Assembly: GCA_963729325.1 (NCBI GenBank)
Contig: CAVSNS010000025.1
Coordinates: 1 to 64,000 of the forward strand
Direction of reading: 5' to 3'
DNA: 64,000 bases
DNA from: JABCYV01 sp963729325
Lineage (GTDB): Bacteria; Acidobacteriota; Terriglobia; Terriglobales; Acidobacteriaceae
Shown in pieces: positions 47,160 through 56,145 of this stretch (its first letter is position 1; every line of letters begins with the position of its first letter). The notes beneath the pieces were generated by a model. That model saw only the letters and a list, made by a program, of their open reading frames with translations. It was not told the DNA's origin and ran no database searches. The position numbers and the translations under genes are program-made.

Positions 47160-48798
47160 CTATAAAGAGATCACCTGATGGTCGAAGCAATCGGTATGAA
47201 TGCTGTCGTAGAGGCTGCGCAGAAACTCCGTGCCGTAGCGAGCGATGAAATAGATGCCGGCAATCTCGCGCTCGGCCAGAGCTTTATTGGGATAAAGCGC
47301 ATTGCTGAGCTGGTCGGCATGACGTGCCAGGACTTCGCTCTGGCGCAACTCGGCGCGGGCGGCGCGTGAGCGCAATTGATCGAGCTGATGATGCATTTTT
47401 GACGCAGCGTTATTCGCCGCCTCAACCAACGTTTTATCCAAACGTGCTAAAGGCCCGCTGATGCCATCCAGCGACTTCCGTAATGCCATCTCGGCTTGAT
47501 CGAACGCGGCTTGCAACTCCTGCGGCAGAGTGCGCTTTGCGAGCGTCTCGCGCAGCGCCTCGGGGCCTTCGAAAAGATCGGACAATCCCAGACCATAACG
47601 GTCAAGTAAGGCTTGAGACTTTGGCTCTATGATGCTGGCGGAGAAGCGTGGAACGATGGGCGTTACTCGGTCAACCAATGCCTGATACACGACTGCTGCC
47701 TGAGCGAAGTAAGCGACTTCTGCCGCCCCACCAGTGTAGGCAAGCGTGGGTAAGAGATAATCCTGCACTACTGGCCGCAGCAGCACGTTGGGGCTGAAGT
47801 CGTCCGGCTTGGACGCGATGCGCCGTTGCAGCTCGGCTTGCGAGATTCTCTCCTCCTGAATAACAAATTCCAGCTCGCGGCTCCCATTAGACCGCCGCTG
47901 CACGGGTAGGCGAGCGCCATCGCGGAGGGTAAAAAGCAGAGTCGAAGATGGCGTAACTTTCACCTGCTGGTGGAAGCCGGCAGCTTCCAGGTCTTTGCCA
48001 CGAGACAGTAGAGCCTCATCCAGCTCAACGGCGCGTTCGACGGCAGCCCGATAGATTGGCTCCGCAATCTGGTGCAGTTCAGGATCGGAACCATCGAGCA
48101 GGACCACGCCCCACTCCGCAAAAAGACGCGCAAACAAGCGGGCAAATGCGCTGCCGAAATTCTCGCCGGGACGGTAGGCATCACGCAGGAAACCGGCGAC
48201 TTCGGAATCACCAAAGATTGCAGTGGCGGCCTCAACAACAGTATCAATTTCCGCGCCAAACTTTATCGTGCCTACTGGAGCGTCCGGCACACCCTGCGTG
48301 GGCACCGTCAGCTTCTGGAGCGAACCATCCGGACCGGGAATAACGATTTGATTGACTTCCGCGAGATCATGGTCCGTGGCCGCCAACCAGAATATCGGAA
48401 CGGCCTCGGCACCCGCACTGGTAGCCTCATCCGCGAGCTTAACAGCCGTTAGCGCCTTGAAAATGGAAAACAGCGGCCCACCGAAAAGCGCTACTTGCTG
48501 GCCGGTCACGATGGCCGAAGCGCCGGCACGTAACCGTCCAATGTTTTCCAGCGTCCGGGTCGAAGCACCCCAATTTCTGTTCTGGCGTTCGAGAATGTCT
48601 GCAATCTCTCTGCCGACGCGACGAGTCATAACGGATATGGGCTGTTTCGTCTTTTGCCCAATCCCTGAATCGTGGCGAACGCGGATAAAACGGCTGAACT
48701 TTAGGGGAATAGGAAAGGAAGTCGAGGAAAAGGCGCGTGGTGTGCGGGATCTGGCTGAACGGTAAACATTGCGACTTCACCGGCAGTTCTCCTGACAT
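47160..48798 (-). CDS. bshC: Putative cysteine ligase BshC (bacillithiol synthesis; one frameshift)
   Basis: About 545 residues after correction. The N-terminal FSQIPHTTRLFLDFLSY, followed by PKVQPFYPRSP, is read from 48798. A shift near 48625 leads to VGREIADILERQNRNWG, then AIVTGQQVALFGGPLFSIFKALTAV (characteristic BshC motif), FWLAATDHDLAEVNQ, GGAAEVAYFAQAAVVYQ and a C-terminal coiled coil (residues ~440-500). BshC adds cysteine to glucosaminyl-malate in the last step of bacillithiol formation. No bshA or bshB is in the window. Confidence 0.88.
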
Positions 48799-48941
48799 CG
48801 GCGGCCTCTACGGGTTTGGACGCAAAAAATCATCGCAAGTCAACACTTCGCATTCTACAGTTCCGGCACCGTACTTAGAGATGCCGCAAATATGGGCAAG
48901 ATGCAAGATAATGGGTGCAGGTACCCGGAAGGGATGCAGGA

Positions 48942-49566
48942 ATGAGTCTCGCCGCCTCTCCATTGGATATCGTCGCACCGCTCACTCTTGAAGGTTCGGT
49001 GGTTCGCCTGGAACCTATTCAGCGCGACCACGCGCAGCTCTTCTGGGAGGCCGCCAAAGACGCTCTGGACGACATCTTCCGCTGGATTCCTTATTCCATG
49101 AAAACGCCGGCGGACTTTCAGCCTCGTAGACAAAGCTTTTGAGGAGCAGGAGCGTGGCGAGTCGATAGTTTTTGCCACTGTTGAGCGTGGGTCCGGACGC
49201 GTGGTGGGCAGCACCCGCTTCATGAATATTGATCGCGCCAACCGAAGAGTGGAAATCGGCTCGACCTGGATCGCTCCAGCGTGGCAGCGTACTGCGGTTA
49301 ACACCGAAGCGAAATATCTGATGCTGCGGCACGCCATCGAAGTGTGGCAGTGCGTGCGCGTCGAGTTGAAAACCGACGCTCTGAATCAGAAATCGAGAAA
49401 TGCGATCCTGCGCATCGGGGCGAAGGAAGAAGGCACATTGCGCAAACATCTGATCACTTGGACCGGACGGATTCGCGACTCGGTCTACTTCAGCATTCTG
49501 GATACCGAGTGGCCGGAGGTGAAAACCAGGTTGGAAGCGAAGCTTGCACGTTCCACTCACAGCTAG
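48942..49566 (+). CDS. GNAT acetyltransferase, RimJ/RimL-like (one frameshift)
   Basis: About 208 residues. The first part, LEGSVVRLEPIQRDHAQLFWEAA and IFRWIPYSM, is the RimL-type N-terminus. A shift near 49127 restores LVDKAFEEQERGESIVFATVER. The second part carries the CoA region: GSTRFMNIDRANRRVEIGSTWIAPAWQRT and the downstream NQKSRNAILRIGAKEEGTLRKH. Typical substrates are N-terminal amines of ribosomal proteins or small amines. It ends 110 bp before the tmRNA. Confidence 0.85.
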
Positions 49567-49612
49567 GCGAAAACATGGTCCCAACGAAGACTTTGGTCAT
49601 CTAATCAACTGT

Positions 49613-49641
49613 TTGACTTCCCATCTTTTCCAACCTAGATT
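49613..49641 (+). promoter_or_regulatory. Candidate sigma70 promoter of ssrA
   Basis: TTGACT (-35) and TAGATT (-10) separated by 17 bases, ending 34 bases before the mature 5' end of the tmRNA. tmRNA precursors are normally trimmed at the 5' end, so the distance is compatible. Confidence 0.5.
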
Positions 49642-49675
49642 GGAAGTAGTTCTTTACACGGCCAATCCCACCAGT

Positions 49676-50042
49676 GGGGGCGTCACGGCTTCGACGGAGA
49701 TGCTTGCGGCCAAGAGGCATGCCGGGTGCACACACCCGTAATCGTGGGCAAAATGATAATTGCCAATCAACAAATGGCATACGCAGCCTAATTAATTAGG
49801 CAGCCGCTCTCCACAGCTTCGCCCTTGGGCTGTGAGCGAGCGTCACACAGAGGGCTGCTCTTCTCTGCTACGTCTGGGCAGGGAGGCTAAGATCTCAGGC
49901 TAGCGGCAACCGTTTCTTGTCCGTTCTGAGCGGCGGCCGCGAACGTCCTAGGGTAATGCCTGGGGCATGAACTGGAATAAGCATGTAGTCTCTTGACCAG
50001 TAACATTTTCGGACGCGGGTTCGACTCCCGCCGCCTCCACCA
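49676..50042 (+). ncRNA. ssrA: Transfer-messenger RNA (tmRNA)
   Basis: About 367 nt. The 5' end GGGGGCG pairs with the 3' CGCCTCC (7 bp, one G-U) before the encoded ACCA; the conserved 5' TTCGACGG and the 3' T-arm GCGGGTTCGACTCCCGC are present. The open frame GCC AAT CAA CAA ATG GCA TAC GCA GCC TAA gives the tag ANQQMAYAA, and ends in an AA dipeptide recognised by proteases. It rescues stalled ribosomes. The last 43 bases are repeated at 52581, suggesting use as an integration site. Confidence 0.96.
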
Positions 50043-50043
50043 A
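50001..50043 (+). repeat. Direct repeat copy 1 (ssrA 3' end), putative attachment site
   Basis: 43 bp identical to 52581-52623. It covers the T-arm and acceptor end of ssrA through CCACCAA. Similarity with small indels continues about 25 bp further upstream in both copies (from GAATAAG). Confidence 0.85.
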
Positions 50044-50123
50044 TACTTTCCAGATCCCTCGGCTACCTTGTTCCAACAAGTTCAAACAGATTCACTATCT
50101 CCCATCGGTGATAGCCTGATTTC

Positions 50124-51433
50124 GTGGCAAAAGAAACTGCCAGTAAGGTGCTCTTGGTTGAGGGACGTGAAGTTCAGATCACGAATCCCGACAAGCTATA
50201 TTTCTCGTCGCAGGCGCGAGTCACCAAACTCGATCTCGTGAACTACTACCTTTCCGCTGCGCCTGGCGCGCTCGCTGGAATTGAGGATCGCCCGATAGTT
50301 CTCAAGCGTTTTGTCAACGGCGCTGAGGGAGAGGCGTTTTATCAAAAACGTGCGCCCGATAAGCGCCCGCCCTGGCTGCGAACCGTTACTCTGTCTTTCC
50401 CTTCGGGTCGAACAGCGGAGGAGATCGTCGTCGATGATGCAGCCGGGCTAGCCTGGATCGTGAATCTCGGTTGCATCGAGCTGCACCCCCATCCGGTACG
50501 CTCAGGCGATCTTGATCATCCCGATGAACTGCGAATCGATCTCGATCCGATTCCAGGCGTTGGCTGGGACGATGTGCGGCGTGTCGCTCTTGAAGTGAAG
50601 CATTGCTCGAAGAACTGGGGCTTCGCGGCTGGCCTAAAACCAGCGGTTCGCGCGGCATGCATGTCAACGTACGGATCGAACCGCGCTGGACGTTCACTGA
50701 AGTCCGTCGAGCCGCCGTCGCCTTGTCACGTGCAGTGGAACGGCGCACGCCCACTCTGGCCAGCTCGAAATGGTGGAAGGAAGAACGTCATGGTGTGTTC
50801 CTAGACTACAACCAGAACGCCAAGGACCGGACTACTTGCTCTGCCTATTCGGTACGTCCGCTTCCTGATGCACGTGTTTCGACGCCGCTTAGCTGGAATG
50901 AAGTTCCTGAGTGTGATCCCGCCGATTTCACGATATTCACAGTTCCGCAGCGTTTCGCAAAGATGGGCGATCCACACGCGAGCATGAATGACGGGCCCGG
51001 CTCGCTGGAGAAATTGCTCGAACTTGCCGAGAAAGACGAAGCTGCCGGTCTCGGTGATGCGCCCTGGCCCCCGCACTTCCGAAAAATGGAAGGGGAGGCG
51101 CCGCGCGTAATGCCCTCTCGCGCGAAATCAGCGATAAAGAAGCCACGAATCAAGATGCCGCTCATCGTTGTTGCAAACTCTCCCGATAAAGCGGCCGCAC
51201 TGGCGGGTCTCGAAAGGTGGAAGAAGAAACACGCCCAGATAGCTAGACTCCTTGCGGTAGACGACGTGCTGATTGACTCTATGCGAGGTAGGTCATCGAC
51301 GTGGACCCGCATCCGAATCAACTTGCGCCATGTGCCCGAAGCGCTCCGGCCGCCGCACGAAACTCCTGACCCAGATGATGATCCAACGCGGGAATGGCGT
51401 GAGCGGCACAAGAAGAGGAAATCAGAGGAGTAA
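50124..51433 (+). CDS. LigD-type NHEJ DNA polymerase/primase domain protein (one frameshift)
   Basis: About 435 residues from a GTG start. Archaeo-eukaryotic primase-type PolDom of bacterial end joining: residues ~15-60 (REVQITNPDKLYFS, with DLVNYYLSAAP), catalytic Asp139/Asp141 in RIDLDPIPGVGWDD. After a shift near 50603 follow LLEELGLRGWPKTSGSRGMHVNV, RRTPTLASSKWWKEER and DYNQNAKDRTTCSAYSVRP. The last ~130 residues are extra and basic. It fills gaps during non-homologous end joining. No phosphoesterase or ligase domain is fused; a ligase gene is convergent, with only 1 base between the stops. No Ku gene is seen. Confidence 0.9.
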
Positions 51434-51434
51434 C

Positions 51435-52520
51435 TCAGCGCCCTTGGGGAAAAATTGCCGCTAGTTCCTGGGGTGGGACGATTTCAAGCTGCGCATACGT
51501 GCAATCGCTAGGTTTTTTGTCCGTTCGCCATCGGCGGAAATGCGCCATGTTGCGGAAGCGACTCCCTGCATGTGCTCGTAAGCAACTTCCACCACCAGTT
51601 CAGCACGAACGGCTCCCAGGACAAGTCCTTGCCTTGACTCCAGCGGCTCTGCCCACCCGGCATGCGCTTGACACCGTCTTCGGACTCGATTTGTGCCTCC
51701 GCCCAGTGCTTCCACGGGTGATGGACCAGCGCGTCCTCGCGATAAGGCTCAAGAAATTCGGCGAGTTCCTTCCGTTTGCTAGCGGTGAAGCTTGAGCAGA
51801 CTCCAACGTGCTGCAAAGCACCAGCATCGTCGAAGAGGCCCAGCAACAATGAGCCGATCAAAGTACGATCGCCTTTCTTGTACCAGCGAAATCTGCGACC
51901 ACGCAATCGCAGTCGCGCTCGTGTTTGACTTTCAGCATGACACGTTTATTAGGTTCGTAGGTTCCTGCAGGATCCTTGGCAATGACGCCATCAAGACCTG
52001 CGCCCTCAAACCGGCGAAACCAGTCTGCGGCTATAGTACGGTCGCTGGTTGCCGGGGTTAAATGGATGGGCGGCAGCGCCGATGAAAGCCGTAATTCCAG
52101 TTCGCGGCGCCGGGTTTGGAAAGACTCGCTTCGAAGATCACGATCGCCTAGGCAAAGCAGATCGAAAAAGACGAACGACGCCGGAATTTGGCCAGACAGA
52201 AGCTTCACGCGCGATGCGGCAGGATGGAGCCGTAGTTGCAGCGCGTCAAAATCGAGCCCATCGTTCTTGACGATGACCATCTCTCCGTCGAGGACGCAGC
52301 GAGGAGGAAGCGCGGAGCGTAACGGCTCTAGAAGCTCAGGAAAATAACGGTTTAGCGGCTTTTCGTCGCGACTCTGGATAAGGATCTCATCTCCATCGCG
52401 AAACACCAGCGCACGAAATCCGTCCCACTTTGGTTCGAAAACCCAATTCTCGCCATCTGGTAATTCGTCAACACGCTTGGCAAGCATTGGCAAGATCGGT
52501 GGGTTTACCGCAAGGTCCAT
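51435..52520 (-). CDS. ATP-dependent DNA ligase, LigC/LigD type (three frameshifts)
   Basis: About 360 residues after correction. The nucleotidyl-lysine K31 is in VFEPKWDGFRAL; further motifs are LDGEMVI (III), SFVFFDLLCL (IIIa), GLDGVIAKD (IV) and VMLKVKHERD (V). After a shift near 51890 comes the OB fold: FRWYKKGDRTLIGSLLLGLFDD. Shifts near 51635 and 51545 restore RFRNMAHFRRWRTDKKPSDCTYAQL, the canonical end, with a stop at 51435. It would seal breaks prepared by the neighbouring polymerase. Both genes lie between the ssrA repeats. Confidence 0.88.
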
Positions 52521-52580
52521 TCCTCATGGTAAGCCAACGTCTGGCGACGGAACGCGAATAAGTATTGTAGTTCTTGACCA

Positions 52581-52623
52581 TAACATTTTCGGACGCGGGT
52601 TCGACTCCCGCCGCCTCCACCAA
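52581..52623 (+). repeat. Direct repeat copy 2 of the ssrA 3' end
   Basis: Exact 43-bp copy of the ssrA end without the rest of the gene. It defines a 2.58-kb unit containing only the NHEJ polymerase and ligase genes. No integrase is visible within the unit or in the following 5 kb. Confidence 0.85.
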
Positions 52624-52640
52624 ATCTCAATTGATCCCGC

Positions 52641-52922
52641 ATGCGTGAGACGGACAAATCTAGTCCACGTGCCACGAGCCGAAAACGAGTACGGGAGCTC
52701 ATCGATGCTACAGAACAATCGCACCGCAAATGTTGGAAGATCCTTGCCTCCATGAAAGCCATCGCGGGTCTCGACATAGGGAAGGTTGCCGCGGCACTAT
52801 TTCACTTGGGTGAGATGTATCTGCGTCAAACTCAAACCAAGAAACGGCTTGTCAAAAACAAAAAGTTATATCGCGCGGCACCTGGTTCCGCCAGAGCGTC
52901 CGTGCCTTGGATCGAGATCTAA
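52641..52922 (+). CDS. Hypothetical protein, weakly supported
   Basis: A 93-residue basic open frame immediately after the second ssrA repeat (MRETDKSSPRATSRKRVREL). It has a helical middle (KVAAALFHLGEMYLRQTQTKKRL). No family recognised and no clear ribosome site. In this area of decayed genes it may be a remnant. Confidence 0.25.
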   Translation: MRETDKSSPRATSRKRVRELIDATEQSHRKCWKILASMKAIAGLDIGKVAAALFHLGEMYLRQTQTKKRLVKNKKLYRAAPGSARASVPWIEI

Positions 52923-53059
52923 AGGCATTGCGTCCGGCAATGCGCGTCGGACGCAGCCGGGCGATGCTTTTGGATGGGCGGACGCGCCAGCTCGGAGCGA
53001 CTTAGTCGGCGCTTAATATACCTTGACACGTATATGCTCTGTGGAGTATATCAGGGCGA

Positions 53060-53388
53060 ATGGAATCTGTCTTCGAAATCATTGCGGAGCCGAACCGCCG
53101 CGCGATATTGAGCCTCCTGGTCTCGTCACGACAGTCGGTTGGAGAGATCGAGCGTCAGCTTCGTATGCCGCAGCCAACCGTGTCAAAGCACCTGCGAGTG
53201 CTGCGCGAGGCCGGGTTGGAATCCACGGTGGACGCACAGCGCCGTCTCTACCGGCTGAAACCGAACCACTTCAGGAGGTGGATGCCTGGCTGGCTCCGTT
53301 CCGTCGGTTCTGGTCCGCTCACGTAGACGCTCTCGAACGCCACCTCGATCGCATGGATCAGTCAACACTAACGAAAAGAAAGAAGTAG
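53060..53388 (+). CDS. ArsR-family transcriptional regulator (one frameshift)
   Basis: About 109 residues. The winged helix is clear: FEIIAEPNRRAILSLLVSSRQSVGEIERQLRMPQPTVSKHLRVLREAGL, then the wing VDAQRRLYRLKP. A shift near 53262 restores the C-terminal helix EVDAWLAPFRRFWSAHVDALERHLDRM. This is the subgroup usually followed by SRPBCC and VOC or DUF1801 genes; here a truncated VOC gene and a DUF1801 gene follow. A short TATA-like palindrome precedes the start. Confidence 0.85.
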
Positions 53389-53429
53389 TGACGGGCGGCG
53401 CCCGCGAATGCGGCAACACAAGGGAACCG

Positions 53430-53591
53430 ATGAAAATCAAACTGACCAGCGTGTACGTCGACGACCAGGACAAGGCCCTGCGCTTCTATACCGAAGTGCT
53501 GGGCTTCGTGAAAAAGGCCGACTTCAGCCAGGGGCCGTTTCGCTGGCTCACGGTGGCCATTGTGTTCGTTTGCAAGAGTGCGCGCCAGTGA
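53430..53591 (+). pseudogene. Truncated glyoxalase/VOC gene
   Basis: Only the first ~45 residues of a VOC protein remain: MKIKLTSVYVDDQDKALRFY, TEVLGFVKKADFSQGPFRWLTV. The family sequence then stops and is replaced by unrelated DNA (stop at 53589-53591). The C-terminal half, including the metal-ligand Glu, is absent, so this is a remnant and not a simple frameshift. Confidence 0.75.
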
Positions 53592-53948
53592 AAGCTTGAC
53601 CCGCGGGTGCAGATGACTGATTTGGTCGAATTGGGAGTAGGAAAACTTACCGCTTCCTACTAGACAACGTAGACTCTTGTCGGCAAAGTCCTTCCAGTTG
53701 GGGCACCCGGCCAGCACCGACGCACCTGCTCCTATGAAAGGGACGAGGGTGGTTCGGGCGGAGGCTTCGCAAGTCCGGACGGAATGTCCGGGATTGGCAG
53801 CAGTTTCGACTCATACCTTGAGATGCGGTCGGCGTAGGCGATTACTGGCTTGCCGTCAATTCTACGCGAACCAGAGGAGGCTCCCACTTTCGGAGGTTGC
53901 AGGTTACGCTGAGCGCAGCTAAATTAGGTGCGAGAGTTGGAGCTGAAC
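53592..53948. other. Gene-poor junction region, 357 bp
   Basis: No complete gene is seen. A minus-strand stretch around 53740-53850 reads DGKPVIAYADRISRYESKL, possibly a fragment of an unrecognised protein. The region joins a truncated VOC gene to a DUF1801 gene and probably marks a deletion. Confidence 0.4.
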
Positions 53949-54442
53949 ATGAAAAGGCCTGTTCCGGTGGAATCTGCCTCCGCATTAATCGACGAGAGAA
54001 TCAAGGAACTTGGGGACTGGCGCGGGAAGACGCTCGCGAAAGTGCGCGAAATCATACACGAGGCAGACCCTGAGATCGTCGAAGAATGGAAGTGGATGGG
54101 AAGCCCAGTGTGGTCTCACGACGGAATAATCGCGGTTGGCAACGGTCACAAAGATAAGGTGAAGCTTACCTTTTCCCACGGGGCGAGCCTCCCAGATCCT
54201 ACAAGCTCTTCAACGCGGGCCCCGGAGGCAACGCGTGGCGAGCGATCGATTTTTTCGAGGGCGATAAGATTAATGAGCGTGCTCTAACAAATCTCGTCCG
54301 TGCCGCCGTTGATTACAATCAGATCAAATTGAAGAGGAAAGCGCCTGGGGTACGCGAGCGAAAGAACATAAAAGTAAAAAGTAATGAAACTACAGCTGTT
54401 TCTCCCCGATTCTCTTTCGGGACCGCCGACAATGGTGCTTGA
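53949..54442 (+). CDS. DUF1801 family protein (one frameshift)
   Basis: About 164 residues after correction. ALIDERIKELGDWRGKTLAKVREIIHEADPEIVEEWKWMGSPVWSHDGII is the typical DUF1801 core. A shift near 54198 restores YKLFNAGPGGNAWRAIDFFEGD and NERALTNLVRAAVDYNQ. The tail after residue ~145 (KVKSNETTAVSPRFSF) is not family-like and may be read-through across a junction. Function unknown; related to frataxin/YdhG-like folds. Confidence 0.8.
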
Positions 54443-54996
54443 CGCTGCTGGATTGTCTTCACAGCCACGGACAAGAGTTCGGACCGCCGAGCCGGCACCC
54501 GAGAAGCATGGCAACCATGGCGCGGTTTGCGCTTTCGTCGCAGCGTGGCAGGGTCAAACGCGGCGAGCAGTGTCTTGCCCTGTTCCGGTGTCCAGCCAGT
54601 TACCGAGGCGGACGCCGGGAGCCGAACGCCCTGCAGGAGCGAGGCCATTGTCGGCGACGTTGGCGGACCCGCTGCCTCCAGTGGGCAGCTGTGGGTGAAC
54701 AAATCTTCCCGCAGCCCATTCGCGTTTTCGTGTACGCCATACCGACCTCTATTCCACCCGTCCTCTCGCGTGCGGGTTATGTCTGTCACAGATGAATATC
54801 AAATTCTCATTTGGGGGATTAAGGTGTTGTGTTGCTTTGCCACTAAGTTTCCCACTCAAGCCAAAACCGGGCTTGAGTGGGCCACCTGCCGTTTTCAACG
54901 CATCGCTGACTTGTCCGGAAGCCGTTCATATTCCAGCCGCTTGAGATTTAATGAGAGAGTAAACTTTCCGAACCACCCGAACTCTCGAGCGCCACA
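54443..54996. other. Gene-poor region, 554 bp
   Basis: No family-like reading frame on either strand despite open frames of up to ~170 codons, whose products are Arg/Ser/Pro-rich and without motifs. It contains the hairpin at 54851-54881. It probably consists of remnants of deleted genes. Confidence 0.4.
54851..54881. repeat. REP-like hairpin
   Basis: Perfect 12-bp arms CCCACTCAAGCC/GGCTTGAGTGGG with a 7-base loop. No T-run follows. Similar CCCACTCAAGC hairpins occur repeatedly between genes in acidobacterial genomes (from memory, not checked). Confidence 0.6.
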
Positions 54997-56058
54997 TCAC
55001 TGCGATTTTAGCGACGCCATGTCGATCACGAAGCGATAGCGCACGTCGCTCTTGAGAACCCGATCGAAAGCTCGTTCACATTCTGAATCGGCGTCAGTTC
55101 GATATCGCTAGTGATGTTGTGCTTCCCGCAGAAATCGAGCATCTCCTGCGTTTCGCGGATGCCGCCGATGGCCGATCCGGCGAGACTGCGCCGACGCAGC
55201 AAGAGAAAAAGCCGCGATGGGAATCTGCTTTCTCCGGCATGCCGACAATGACCATGGAGCCGTCGACGTTCAGCACGATTGAGATACTGATTCCAATCCA
55301 TATTGGCCGAAACCGTGTTGATAATCAGATCGAAGTGGCCCTTCAAGTTTGGTGAAATCTCGGGTTCGCTGGTGGCGTAGAAATAATCTGCCCCCAGACG
55401 TTTGCCGTCGTCGCCTGTTTCTTCAAGGATTGGCTGAGAACCGTGACCTCCGCGCCCAAAGCATGACCAAATTTGACGCCCATATGCCCCAATCCGCCCA
55501 GACCAACAATCGCGACGTTTTTGCCCGGTCCAGCCTGCCAGTGCATCAGCGGAGAATAAAGAGTAATACCGGCGCACAGCAGCGGGGCGCACGCATCCAG
55601 CGGCAGGTTATCCGGCATGCGCAGAACATAATTTTCGTCAACGACGATCTTGCTCGGAATAGCCGCCGTAGGTGGGTTTGCCTTCTTTGTCTCGGGCGTT
55701 ATAAGTCCACACCGTGTGTACGGTGCAGTATTGCTCGAGTCCCGCTTGCACTCAACGCAAGTGCGGCATGAGTCCACAAAGCAGCCCACACCGACTCTGT
55801 CGCCGATTTTGAATTGCGTACCTTGCTCCCGATAGCGGTCACAAGTCCAGCGATTTCGTGGCCAGGAACCATGGGAAAGATAGATTCCTCCAGGTAGTCG
55901 CTCCACTCCCCGCGACTCTGATGGATATCGGAGTGGCAAATTCCGCAGTACTTGATGTCGATGGCGACATCGTGTTCCTGGGGCTCGCGCCGTTCAAACA
56001 CGTAGGGGGTAAGCAGAGCCTTCGCAGTCATCGCTGCGTAGCCTTTCGTTTGGCTCAT
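54997..56058 (-). pseudogene. Zinc-dependent alcohol dehydrogenase, many frameshifts
   Basis: The YahK/AdhA-type medium-chain dehydrogenase can be followed along its whole length across several frames. The catalytic zinc motif CGICHSDIHQSRGEW and PGHEIAGLV are at the start (ATG 56058). The structural-zinc region follows (GCFVDSCRTCVECK, then GLEQYCTVHTVWTYNARD). Next are the NAD(P) site GLGGLGHMGVKFGHALGAEV and the end, ERAFDRVLKSDVRYRFVIDM, with a stop at 54997. At least six frame changes in 1.06 kb is a much higher density than elsewhere in the window, suggesting real decay. Confidence 0.82.
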
Positions 56059-56145
56059 GATTTCTCTCTTGTTATGGGTTAGCAGTATAGCCGTTGAGAG
56101 GATATCTCCGGAAAAACTTAACGAGGGTGTCTAGGAGGTCGCTAT

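Noticed and set aside
52581..52623. A second tRNA or tmRNA gene
   Set aside because: Only the T-arm and acceptor 3' strand are present; no 5' half precedes it, so it is a repeat fragment and not an RNA gene.
52477..52755. Plus-strand open frame sharing NIFGRGFDSRRLHQ with one at 49993-50241
   Set aside because: The shared peptide is the ssrA repeat translated; it is not a protein family.
53358..53717. 119-codon minus-strand open frame
   Set aside because: It is antisense to the truncated VOC gene and its N-terminal part is motif-free.
54319..55039. Open frames of up to 170 codons on both strands
   Set aside because: No domain, signal peptide or ribosome site; composition resembles non-coding GC-rich DNA between gene remnants.
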